Positions 33,201 through 45,100 of a DNA stretch of 64,000 nt are shown one piece after another (the stretch's first letter is position 1; the number at the start of each line of letters is the position of its first letter). This DNA comes from Amaranthus tricolor. Taxonomy: Eukaryota; Streptophyta; Magnoliopsida; Caryophyllales; Amaranthaceae. Under the pieces are notes generated by a model. It ran no database searches. It saw only the letters and a program-made list of their open reading frames with translations, and was not told the DNA's origin. The position numbers and the translations under genes were made by a program. The stretch is from positions 24,206,647 through 24,270,646 of the forward strand of contig NC_080057.1 of the NCBI RefSeq assembly GCF_026212465.1. The letters are read 5' to 3'.

Positions 33201-36200
33201 TGTTTGAAATTAACCAATTAGTTCTGTACAAACTTAATTAATGAGACAAAATTAATGGGATCAATAGAATAAGAATATGTTGAAGGAGAACACTTTCACA
33301 AGCAGATAAATGATGAATGCTTCAGCAAAAAAAAAAGGACAGAGTACCTTACTCGTCCGTGCATGGGCTACGGAAAACAGGGTCTGATCCTTAGTAGTAG
33401 AGAAGGAAGGATCACCTGCACCATCCTTGCTCTGGGAAAAGAAAACATGAGATGACAATCAGCTCAAAAACAGATAAAATTAAGCAGATTAATGCTAAAA
33501 AGGCAGACACTGTAGCAATTTACATTAGGCACACCTTCTCATACACATACATATTTCCATCAGCATGAGCAACGACAAAGACACCATCACCCTTGGGAAC
33601 CCATGCAATACTAGTACAACGACTGCATAAAACCACATTTTTCACCATTATCGCAATAATTGTAGAACACAAAATAAATTAGCATATCTTTAAAGAAAAG
33701 AAAATAAAAGGCACTTATAAGGGAAGTAGAGGAATTTTCAGGAAAGGATTTAACAAAATCAGCACAATCATTATTTCCTTATCAAGATTCAGCATGAACA
33801 TGCATGATTCAATGTGTACAGACTAGCTTTGGAAATCTAGAATATCATATAAGGTGTAACAGTAACCCTTTGGAAAATTACTATTTGCAAGATAAATTTT
33901 GTTTAACTGAGAAAAAAACCTACAAAACAGAGGTGGTGCCATCCATCTAGATAGAAGAGCCAAGGATTAAGCTGGTAGAGACAAGAAAATCCATGCTCTC
34001 AAACTTTAATAAAACAATTTGACAATAACCAAACAAGATGTTAAAACAAATGAACATCATCAGACCACGACAACTGAAAGCTCAGACCTCAGTATAAGTT
34101 GATTTCTTTTCTTCCAAGAGCACTTTAATCTGATCTAACACCTAGACCATATTTCACATCCGAACAGGCTATACTGTCCACCCTTTTCCTCCCAACTTAA
34201 TGTAATCAATTACTCTGAAAAGGAAATACCAAATCAAAGTTGCAATTAAATCAATAAACTCATCATCATCATACCCGGTATATCCCGCTCATAGAATGAG
34301 GTTCCGACAATGATACTCCTCAACAAACCTAACCATACCCATCAATTACTAAAAGTAGGCTTATTCTTCCTCTCCCCCTTCTTGGGTTGTACTCAAATGC
34401 AAATTGAAGGACCCAACAAGTGACAATGGTATCCTTTTCGTACCCCACAGTCACCACTTAGTGAAAATGTCGTGCAAAGATACTTTAGGTCACAATGAGA
34501 TTCATAGAGAATTAACATGCTATTGAAATCTATCATTTTGTTCCTTTAATTATTAATCATCTTTTATTTTCCCCTTGTATTTCACATGTACAATTCACCA
34601 AGACCAACTCCATTGCAACTCTAATTTGTAAAGATCATAAAGGTCATTCATCAACATTTTTTCCCTCTTTTCCCCTACCATTAAATAAAATGTCTACTAC
34701 TCAATCTATTCTGAAATTATGTATTGTAATTGAACACTGAAATTTCTTTAGGGAAAACACTTGGACTCCTACTTAAAAACCTTAGTTGTAGTTTAATTGA
34801 CACTATAATTACTCATTGATAATATTTTTTTCCTAACATCTACCCTTGATACCTTTTCTTTCACTATTTCTAAATGACTCATTAAATCATGTGCACTTCT
34901 TATTTATATAATGTTGCAACTATCAAAAGCTAATTGAAAACAACCTCTTTATTATTACGAGGTATGATGGCATAAAAATGACTCCCAAACCCACTTAGGT
35001 GGAAGCGTAAGTGAAACACATTTAATGAATTTGGTTAAGGTAATATTAAAAGAAAATCAAACTTTAAAACCGAGCATAGGGCTATAAGTTTTAGTTAAGG
35101 GTTTTTAAAAGAAAGTTCAAAGGTACACTTGCTAAATACTCCTTGCACTCCTAATACTTGTAACCACTTTTTGTTTTGTTCCACAATTATAACCCTAGTT
35201 TACTTCTTGTCAAATATTATTATTATGAAATCTTTGTCTTCTTGGTCTAACCTATTCCCACCACCTCCTAGCAATAGTAGATGGGTATATCAATTAGGAA
35301 CATAAGGAGTATATAAGAAAATGGCCATAACTTTGGAACAGCTTACAATAGATGTGGTCTATTTTTAGAGATAGAAGTAACACAATATGCAATAAGTAAA
35401 CATTGAAGTTTTCATGTCTCAAACTAATTAATATAGAATCAATACCTGTTGTTCACGGAGCCATCTTTATTATAATGATGTGCACCAACAAGCTTCTTCC
35501 CCATATCTTGTAATTGGTGTCTTAGGGACACTGAATAAACTATCAAACAAGATCCGCACATCAATCAGTCCATAATTATATTTCAAAAGCTAGAAAAATA
35601 AAATGAGTGTATGCGACCAAAAAATATACTTACCATCCCCTGAATTTAACCCAATAATCAAATCATGGCCATCCTTGGCATCTGGATCAAATGCATGGCA
35701 AAGAGGGTTCGAGTTACTAAAATGTATTGATTTAATTGGATCCTGCATACAGAAGGAGACATATAAAAAAACTATGATCCTGACAATCGTGATATCAATG
35801 AGCCCCTTATCTCAAAAACAATTACCTTATCTTGAGAATTCAAATCACTGATAAAAATTGTGTCCCCAACATTGAATATCAAGTAAGTCCCCTTTCCATC
35901 AAAATTTAAATTTAAGTTTGCATTACTCATGCTAGAAGCTCCAACAGAGCCATTTCGACTAGTGCTACTAGCATATTTACTCACTCCATTTCCTCCAACA
36001 AAACTAAGCGCCCTTCCATTTCCAGCACCTAAAATTCTGGCAGCTGCTGATCTTACCCCACTTGCAACACCAACACCTGATGTTGATGCTTGTGTGCTTT
36101 GATTAGGCTTGTCTTTCAAATGAGCAAGACTTGCCTGAAAACAATTAATTCGTCTGAGTTGATAGGGACAATAACTTTACTATCACATGGGCACTGGCGA

Positions 36201-36880
36201 AAAATTCCCAAGACAGTCTACAATAGTGGATTCGCTCTTTAAATAAGTCAATTACATATCAACCATTCTCCAGCATGTTATTTTGAAGAAATACCAAAGA
36301 CAATCCGAAATAATTGATTCATTTCAGAACAAGTCAATTGAGTATGTTGAATAAAACAAATACAAATTGAACACCCTTAATTAATCAGAGCACAAAAACA
36401 ACATACATAGGCTGATCACTTCACGTAACTTTTCATCCACAACCAAAACCAATTCAAAACGCAAGAATCATTCTAATAACCATGAAAACTTCATTACAAT
36501 AACATCAAAAGAGAACAATATTAACATAAAATTATCTTCCATTTCTGGAAAAATAAAAGTCAATAAAGAAATTAATTTGCAAGTTGGTAACTACACAAAA
36601 AAAATTGAAAACCCTAAAGCTGATACAATTTTCGAATCAATATCCGCTATCAATCAGCAAATGATTATATAAAAAAAAAAGTAGAAAAATGAACCTGAGA
36701 AACAGTTTTTCCATGAGAGTAATGAAGAAGACCAGAAGGATGAGTTTTCTCATACTGAAGCTTGTAACGACCTTCAGGGGTTTTAAAGTAAGTTTTCAAA
36801 GAAGTAGAAGATTGCGTATTAGCTGCTCCCGAATTAGATGACGAAGAAGGATTCATCATTCCATTTGCGTTGTTCATCAT
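30208..36880 (-). CDS. WD40-repeat protein of the WDR20/CreC type
   Basis: Eleven exons: 36695-36880, 35826-36134, 35634-35742, 35446-35539, 33535-33622, 33348-33431, 31853-31949, 31682-31769, 31165-31270, 30986-31078 and 30208-30615. They total 1662 nt, or 553 aa. Every border is GT-AG and keeps frame. The serine-rich N-terminus leads to YFKTPEGRYKLQYEKTHPSG, typical of plant CreC-like proteins. WD40 blades are visible at about residues 234-262 (AWVPKGDGVFVVAHADGNMY), 303-335, 343-372 (LTGGEDDLVQVWS), 388-430 (GQDTQLLLWDL) and 507-528 (HIKVWMRP). Family members in fungi and animals (CreC, WDR20) bind and activate deubiquitinases; the plant role is less clear. The 1.8-kb intron 4 holds a LINE tail. 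Confidence 0.93.
34261..34320 (-). mobile_element. Short RTE-LINE 3' tail in intron 4 of the WD40 gene
   Basis: Starts catcatcatcata and reads cggtatatcccgctcatag, matching the terminal part of the tails at 3315 and 38581. Only about 60 bp is recognisable. Confidence 0.5.
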
Positions 36881-38580
36881 CTTTGATAAAAATAGTTGCG
36901 ATCATCACATTAGAAATTCTAGGGTTTTAATTTTTGATAGTATTTTTGTTCAACGACTAATAATTTGATGATCAATAGAAAAACGAATATGCAGCAGTCA
37001 AAGAACGTTAAGATTAATGCTTCAACAAGGTCTAATTATGATTTTCATGGAAGTTAATTGTCGTCCATGGAAGTACAGAGGAGAGAGAATTGACGGGTTG
37101 AAGAGGAAAAGGGATACTGATTCAAAGTTGATGAGTCGAGACTGGAGAGTTAGAGCCTTTATTGTGCCCTTTGGAAACACCAAATGAAGGGAATTATGCC
37201 TTCAATTGTGCATCTAAATCTAAAAGTGTAAAAAAATATTGGATATCAGTTGGAACAATTATTACCTTTTTTGAAAAAAGTCTTAAAAAAGTTGTTAGTT
37301 TAATTTTCATATAATTCTCTGCATCCGTACTTTATTCTCGGATCGAAAAAATAAAATAAAATAATTTGAGTCTAATTTTTTTAAATATTGCACCAAAAAT
37401 GTTTTTTTGTTAATAGGAAAAACTTGGAAGATTACATTTTTTTAAGCAACGATTACCTTTTTGTCAATAGGAAAAATTTGAAAGATTATCTTTTTTGTTA
37501 ATAGGAAAACTTGAAAGATTATCTTTTTGCTAATAGGAAAAACTTGAAAGATTACCTTTTCGAAAAAACTTGGAAAATTACTTTTCATATAATTTTGCAC
37601 CAATAATTTGAGTCTAATTTGACTATAATTCTCTGCGTCCGCACTTTAATTTTAAGCAACGAACGAAAATATTAACAAAATATGATTAGTCGGGCATTAA
37701 ACCTATAATTATTGGACATGATAAATTCTACTAGAAATCGTCGTGTATTTTGAGTTTGATTTGATATTTTAAAAATCGAGAGTAGTTTAATTCAACTTGA
37801 AATATTCATGAACATGTTTAATTTAATAGACTTTGTATTATTATTTGATATTAATAAATCTTAAAAATGACATAATTATTTAATTATTTTTATGTTTGTT
37901 AAATATTTTAGAGTATTTAGAAATTCATTTTTCAAATTAGAGCAAACTTAACAATAAATAAGACATAACTAATCGCAAGTAAAGAACTTATACCTAAATA
38001 GGCAAAATCAAAACTTAGAAATTTGCTAATTTGTAGTTGTCAAAATCTTTACTTTCTTTTTTACTCGAACACAAGTTTACTTTCAACGTTCTCATGTTGT
38101 TGCATATTCACATTGTAACTCAAAGCAAATATTTCTAAAAAAACCAAAGTACCAAAGGGATGATGTATTACATCATCTTATGAACATTTCAAGTTCAATA
38201 CATATTATTTGTAAATCACAAAATATTTCGAGTCAAATAAAAAATAGACAGAACTAAAATGACACATTTGTTTTAGGAAAGAATTCATGGCCCGGTGTAT
38301 GTATCAAGTTCAATACAAATAGTTCGTATATATTTGTCATTTTTGACGAAGGAGAAAGTTATCGGTTAGTAGATCAAAGTTTATGAACAAATTTGAAGAC
38401 TCTTTTGCTCGTCAATTTTCGAAGAAAATTTAATACATATTAGTACATTCTATACAACCGTTATTCATAACAAAATGAAAATTATCAAAATCGAGACTCT
38501 ATCATAAACCGAAAGAAACTCTCACAATGAAAGAATCATATATATGATTCTACAAATATAGATTCAAGATACTTAAAATA
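36881..38580. other. Spacer between the WD40 and fasciclin-like genes
   Basis: 36881-37150 is the probable 5' UTR and promoter of the WD40 gene. A minisatellite lies at 37310-37665. The rest is AT-rich with no coding signal. Confidence 0.55.
37310..37665. repeat. Minisatellite of ~33-36 bp units bracketed by a longer duplicated flank
   Basis: Four to five units of the aataggaaaaacttgaaaga type lie at about 37412-37580. The flank ataattctctgcatccg(t)actttattt at 37310 recurs as ataattctctgcgtccgcac at about 37625, and a ttttaagcaacga segment also occurs on both sides. Confidence 0.75.
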
Positions 38581-38735
38581 GCTTCATCGTCATTGTATCC
38601 TGTCTATCCCGCCCATAGGAAATTATGATCAGGGTCTGAGGAGGGAAAAACGCGGCAACACATACCATAAAGGAGGATACAGCCAAAGAGTCTCTCAGCT
38701 CGAGAAAGATCCTCAGAAAGAGAGGTTTTTGCATC
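38581..38735 (-). mobile_element. Truncated RTE-LINE 3' tail downstream of the fasciclin-like gene
   Basis: Matches, on the minus strand, the last ~155 bp of the LINE at 18361-20998, including gagctgagagactctttg and the terminal tgacgatga repeat. It lies ~175 bp past the stop codon of the fasciclin-like gene and could fall in its 3' UTR. Confidence 0.7.
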
Positions 38736-38908
38736 AAAAAGAACCGAGTGAAACTTAAAAAAGCTTGATATTCAATAAAAAAAAGGAAGAAAATTTCCAT
38801 TGAACTCAGCAAGCCAAAAGGCATCAAAATACATATCAACACATCATAATCAAGCAAAACTTCAATTGTAATCCCCAAAAAGAATCAAGTAAACAACACA
38901 AAAAGTGT

Positions 38909-39631
38909 TCATAGAACCACATAAACTATAGAACCAACCAATAAAACACCAAAAACAAGTTTATTAAACCCATGAATAACCCCAGAAGAATCAGTTGTAG
39001 TATCAGTATCATCCTTAGAAGTTTCTGGATCTTTAGAACCCTTCTTAGGCTTATCTTCCAAAGGTGCAGGAGCAGGTGCAGGTGACCTAAAAAACGCCAA
39101 AGGAAGTAACACTTGATCAACCTGATAAACAGCTAACTGCCCATCACTATAAACAGAATTAGAAAGTGTTGTGTTAACAACCCCACTAGTTATATTGACT
39201 TGGTTTCCAAAAGTAGTAACATTTAGCGCATAACTCCCATCTGTGCTATCTCCGGCTTGTGTCCTAAGCGGGTTACTAGTGGTTTGAAACTCCGATATAG
39301 ACAGGAAATTTGAGATTATATGGAACTGTACTAATTGCACTTTCTGTTGTTCAGACAGGGAGTTTAACAGTCCTGATTTGAGATTCGAGAATGCATTATC
39401 AGTAGGCGCGAAAATTGTTAGACCGCCTGAATTTGAGTTGTTTAGTTGGGTGTTGATTTGATCGGCTGCACGAGTGGTTTGGAGTAAACGCATGAACATT
39501 GTGTATTGGCCGGCTTTTGTTAGGATCGCGGTTATGTTTGTTGGGCCTGTTGGTGCTGGTGCCGGTGCCTGTGCTTGAGCCGAGACTAGGACTAGGCCTT
39601 GGAGCAAGATTATGGCAAGGAAAGGGCTCAT
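38909..39631 (-). CDS. Fasciclin-like arabinogalactan protein, single FAS1 domain
   Basis: One exon, 240 aa. A hydrophobic signal peptide covers residues 1-18, followed by an AG-glycomodule (AQAPAPAPTGP, 20-30). One FAS1 domain runs from about 33 to 178, with the H1 motif TIFAPTDNAF (72-81), the FH motif (103-104) and the H2 motif VYQVDQVLLP (168-177). N-glycosylation sites are visible at NIT 32, NVT 137, NIT 146 and NTT 153. A second proline-rich glycomodule SPAPAPAP (183-190) is followed by a charged linker and a C-terminal hydrophobic segment (about 219-240) suitable for GPI anchoring. This layout and length fit the FLA11/FLA12 group, tied to secondary cell-wall mechanics (family knowledge). 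It has no intron, as is usual for this group, and a TATA box lies 90 bp upstream. Confidence 0.95.
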   Translation of the reverse strand: MSPFLAIILLQGLVLVSAQAQAPAPAPTGPTNITAILTKAGQYTMFMRLLQTTRAADQINTQLNNSNSGGLTIFAPTDNAFSNLKSGLLNSLSEQQKVQLVQFHIISNFLSISEFQTTSNPLRTQAGDSTDGSYALNVTTFGNQVNITSGVVNTTLSNSVYSDGQLAVYQVDQVLLPLAFFRSPAPAPAPLEDKPKKGSKDPETSKDDTDTTTDSSGVIHGFNKLVFGVLLVGSIVYVVL

Positions 39632-39720
39632 TTTTGTAAGATGGTTGTGTACTTGTGCAATTTTTTGGTTTTGATTTTGGGGTGAGTTAAGATGTGATCT
39701 TAGATGGCTTATGGGATTGT

Positions 39721-39729
39721 GTTATATAG
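39721..39729 (-). promoter_or_regulatory. TATA box of the fasciclin-like gene
   Basis: CTATATAAC on the minus strand, about 90 bp upstream of the ATG at 39631. Position and sequence are the only evidence. Confidence 0.55.
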
Positions 39730-42166
39730 AGCTATACTTAGTTTTACAAGTTAGGTGTAAGGGTAAAATTGATTTGAGTTTGATTTACAATTTGAATGTT
39801 TAGGTGAAGGGGTTAGGAGTATTTGGTTGTTGGTTGGTTTAGTTGGCTTATTTTATTAGCCGGTAACATTGGCTTTTTATATAGCTATTAAGTCAACTGT
39901 ATAAGTTAGTTGTAAAGGAGTTTTTTGGTAAATATTGGTTGTTGGTTAAATAAGCCAAAAGCCATTGAAAAAATTACATAGAGTACCTTTTTGATTTTTG
40001 GCTAAAATGTCGGTTTTTTCTGACTTAATGATCATTTATCAAACACATTTTTTGGCTGTTTGACTAACCAAAAAAGCCAAAAGCTACTAATCAAGTGATA
40101 TCTTGTTTGATTCATCTCAATGTAAATTTTATTAATGTCAAAATTTTATAGTTTTTAACCAAACACAATTACAAATATTTGGGATTGAAATAGTGCATCG
40201 CCAAATATGCAAAATCAAATGGGATATTAAGTTAGAATAAAACCAATTACTAAACACACCAAAGTGTTATTGTTGAAAGAGATTGTATAACTTGCTTAGT
40301 AAGGCAGGAAAGTTTGTTTTTGCAGGAAGGGGTCTGGTCTGAAAGAATCAAATGATAGCAAATGTTTAGTTGCTTCTTGTTGGGAACAACTTGGAAAGAA
40401 AAAACTTTAATTCGAAGGTTTGTACACCATCATCATCAAAAAACAATATGGCATCGGTCAAGGCGGAGCTTGAGGGTTGGATGTCTGCAATTTGATATAG
40501 CATATAATATTTAGGGATTTTAACCATTGATTTAAGTTTTTGGTTAATTTCGGTTCCTAATTTTTAATTGTAAATATAATCTGCAACTTCACGAGGACAA
40601 GTACCCTAAAGTTAAATACTTCTAACGTGTAGTTTACGGAGGTAATATACAATATATAATTTTTTATAATCTAAAACTAAAAACTATAAATATTTATTTG
40701 AATCAAGAATGGACATAGGCTATCATCATCCATGGATCATAAAATTGGTTGGGAAGCAAATAAAGTATTTTGGCAGGTAAAACGTTCATTATATTGGCAG
40801 TGCTTTTGAAAGGCCACATTTGGCCTAATTGTGGGTCTGATTTATCCATTGTCAATTGGCAGTGGTTACTTTATCAGAGATATTCATTGTAGTAATGTTT
40901 TGATGGGAATTATTCACTTTCATAAACATGAAGTATAGTGGTTTATTACATCCAAATAGTCTCATTTGTATTGACACAGTGAATAAGAAATTATGTATAA
41001 TAAAAATAAAATACATTTATTGAGATTACTAAAATAAAAAATAAAGTCAATTGAATATTATATATGGGTAGTTGCAATCCGGTATATTTTTTTTACTATA
41101 TGTTATTTTGATTTTTCAAAATGTTGCCCATTATTTTGAAAGTGTCTAGTAAAATAAGTTATTAAGTAATTTTAGCCTATGTTATGCAATTTTAGTGTTA
41201 GTTCATTTCACTTGTATTCAATTCCATTCAGCTCTATTTCGTTCAATTTAGTCTAGCTCAACTTTCTAATTGAAAATTAACTCTTATCTCTAATGGAGAG
41301 TAATTACTATTTTTCAGAAAAATTCACGCGTTCAATTCTCAACTTGTCTCTTCCTTTCCTCAATCTACCCTAAAATAAAAAATAAATAAAAAAAAAAACT
41401 TTTTAATTTCTACACTTAAATTTCAATATTAATTCAATTACTTCGAGAAATAAGAGCAAAAATAACGTATAATACCAATTCTAATTACCATGCTTGCATT
41501 GAAGAAATGCATTTGACAAGATTTTTTGGTTAAAGCAACTTCTCTATTCTTCCTGAACTTCCATTTATAGCAAGTGGAAAGACGCTCCACCAATCGTAAA
41601 TAATCCGTATTAGTATGATATTCTCCGATTTTATTGAGTCAGCTCGGATTTTGGGCAACTCATTGAAAATTATTAGCTTTTTCTTATTTTTCCGATATGG
41701 GTTTGAAATGTACGCTCAACACAAACAATTGAAAGAGACAGAAGAGTACAACACAAAAATTCCTTTCATATTGCACATAATACAAGTATAGAGCCGAAGA
41801 TCATTGGCATTATATCACCAAAATTGTACACACTCCAAATCCTCGAAACCTGCTTTTCCCTAATTTATTTCTATAATCACTGTCTAGATGTTGAATAAAA
41901 ACGGGAACGTACGAATAAATTACATGACAATGTGACAAGAAGTATGGACTAAATCTAAATACATTTTTCTTGGAAAACAAATCAAGTTTTGATACTAGCT
42001 TTTGGGTTGAGTATCAATATAACAGGCTTTAAAGAAGGCTAAGATTTGAGAGATACCAACAAGACAATCAGGTGTTAGGAAAAAAAAGTCGGATTTCACC
42101 GGTGACCGTTGAGTATATGCAGAACAGAGAGATGAGAGAGAGAGAGAGAGAGAGAGGAAAGCACCA
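39730..42166. other. Spacer between the fasciclin-like and P58IPK genes
   Basis: 39830-40100 shows ttggttggtt/ggctttttat-type sequence with mirrored aaaaagccaaaagcca segments, probably a degenerate inverted repeat. No protein-coding text. The P58IPK 3' UTR should start below 42166 and includes a (GA)n tract at 42129-42156. Confidence 0.5.
42129..42156 (+). repeat. (GA)n microsatellite
   Basis: A run of GA dinucleotides, read as (TC)n in the P58IPK transcript, 11-38 bp past the stop codon. Confidence 0.85.
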
Positions 42167-45100
42167 TTAGAAATGAAATCCGCCAAAGTCACCACCAGGG
42201 AAGCCGCCTTCAAAGTGAAATGTATATTGTTGTCCCCCACCACCACCGAACGGATCAAAACCTCCAAAACCGAAACCACCTCCACCTCCACCTCCACCGC
42301 CCATACCCATGCCGTCTTCATCCTCTCCTCGGTCATATCTTACACGCTTTTCCTCATCCCCTAGGACCTGCAAGTGCAAATACGATTGAGTTCCCGCAAA
42401 CAAGTAAAACTCGGGTAAATTGAATCGCAAATCAACTTCTACGACGGTTTTGCAGTTTCATGGGCTATATTGCTATTGCAGTAACTTAAAAACCTTAACA
42501 AAAATCACAAAGCACTGAAACGCTAACAATGCTCATGATAAGAAGTGGTGGCTTCTACTTAACAGAGAGTCACAAATTGAAACCTTGTTAAAACCTAAAC
42601 CTGAAATTTGATGACCTTTGCAATGAAAATTCTTTATTTCTTTAGTTGGTTCTGAGATTAACAAAGCCGTGACGCTTACTGTGACTAACAACAATCTGTA
42701 AAAATTTGTACAAATAGACTAAGCCTAAACAACTTCAAAGCAATTCCAATCAGATGTCTGATGTTCCTTCATAAGTGATGGTTTCCATAAGTCGATTCAA
42801 ATAGCACAAAGGCTGATATAAAAGATTTATCAAGAGAGGAATGTGCAAAATCTAACCTCATATGCTGCCGCTACTTCACGAAATTTGTTCTCAGCTTCCT
42901 CTCTATTGTCAGCATTCTTGTCTGGATGCCACTGCAAAGCTAGCTTCTTATAGGCACGTTTTATATCCGCAATAGACGCGGTTTTTGAGACACCGAGAAT
43001 TTTGTACCAGTCTTTGCGTTTACTCAACTTTAAAGCTTTCTCAGCTCTCATCAATGCTTCTCTAATGCTCATGTCCTGCAAATCAGAAACAAACCAATTC
43101 AGTACCTTATGACATGCTAGAGTTCAAAAAGAAAGAGTGCAGGTTATTAATAATACCTCCACTTGGTCAAATAAGTTGTATTACACTTCTACAGGCAGTA
43201 GAGAAAATATATGCATACAGTTCATGAGCATGAATCTTACCGCTACATCGCCAATATATAAATCATACTCTCCCCAAAACTAACATAATTTAAACCAATT
43301 CAATAAAAAAAATTCTTATTATTGATTTCCAATAGCATTCGCAACACCTACAATGCCAAAGCCTTGATTTCAAAAGATTAGGGTCAGCTACCAATAAATC
43401 AGTCCTAGTGGTCGTCCACATGAATCATCACTAATAACATTTGAAATTTTAAAATCAGGCCGCACCAATGAGTCTAAAATAAAATCCAATGTAAAAAATT
43501 CAAATCCCAAACTCAAAACAATAATGATTCAAACTTGTAGACATCGAAAAAAGCCATAGAAAGGTCACACTAAGAAGAAAAATAGAAGAGGAATAGATAA
43601 AAGAATAACATGTTGTAAATGCTGGAAAAATAAGAGCACAATTCATCGAGCACAAAGATCCACCAATTTAACTGCTAATTACCATTTGCACAAAAGAAGT
43701 GCAATGTACAGAACTACGAAGATAGATGTTAAACCAGGAAACCAACCTGGGGCGACTTTTGAGCTGCAGCTTTCAGATCAGCCACTGCTCCTTCCCAATC
43801 TTCCGTCAAAAGTTTTGCTTCACCCCTCTGAAAAAGTAGCATCAACAACATCAGATAACCTCAATGAAACAGCTCTCTAATTGGACAATCTAATCTGATT
43901 AATCTGGTAGGTTCATCAAAAAATATTATACTCAAGAAACAATATACTATCATTTCAAGTTTTAATGCCAACCTGAACCAAAGCTTCGGTAAGCTCTTCA
44001 TCAATGTTTAAGACTTCAGAGCAACTACTCAACGCATCCTTCCCTCTACCCAATTTCACTAACAACTTGCACAAGCCAAGTTGAAGATGCACATTGTATG
44101 CAACATGATCAGGGTCTAGAGCAAGAGCAGCTTTGTAGTCCTCCACTGCAAGACGCAATTTACCTTTCTCTACATTTTGTTCGGCCTGAGAAAGGTAAAA
44201 AATAAAATTTAACATAAACATGATGAACTGAAGTGGGAAAAACAACAATGTCCACAGCATTCACTCCGCAAAGACATCAAAAAGAAATGGAAGTTTTTCT
44301 AATCTCTTACACTTCTTGTTTTCTTTTCCAATTTTTTCAATCCAAAATAAGCTTTCTTCAGTTCACTGTGTTCTGGATCTAGACGAAGTCCTTTTTGATA
44401 ATGTCTGAGTCAACAAAAATAAAAGAGTAAGTGTGATGTTTTTATTCATTGTCAACATGTCAATGTCTAAGTATAATGTTCTGACTAAACCTCATGGCAA
44501 CATCATGATCTGCCAAATAGTAATAGGCACGACCTCTAGCAAGCAAAGCATCAAGGTCATTATCATCTTCTTTCAGAATGTAGCCAGTTTCAGCAATGAC
44601 GCCTGAATAGTCTTTTGATGCCAGCAACAATTTTACCTTCAAATTTTTGGCCTGATACATCGTTCATGTAATTTTGTCAAACAAGACTGTTAAATAGACA
44701 AAATGTATACAGACTTAGCAGATAATAAATAAGACATGGCCACCTTCGAGCATGCAGGAGAGAAAACAAGCACAACTTTGCCAACATATTCCAATGCTTT
44801 CTTAAAATCTCCTGAATCAAAAAGACTAGAAGCTGTTTCTAGTGCACTTCGAGCCTGTTGCAACTGAGCAAGCTCCCTTTCAGCATCTACATCTCCAGGC
44901 TTCAATTCCAGAAACTTTTTATAATTAACCTCTGATTCTTCATACCTACATTAGCATAACTATACATAAAAGATCTTATTCAAGAGAGTTCATCTTCAAA
45001 GAACATTAAAATGGGGCCAGGGTTGTTAAGAGGCAGATTGCTATCAGTGCCACCATGTTGTTATGGGGATATCAATTCTAAACCCTAAAATTATATTTAT

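Noticed and set aside
42173..42423. Plus-strand frames opposite the P58IPK last exon
   Set aside because: They mirror the glycine-rich tail codons of P58IPK, whose exon is well supported.
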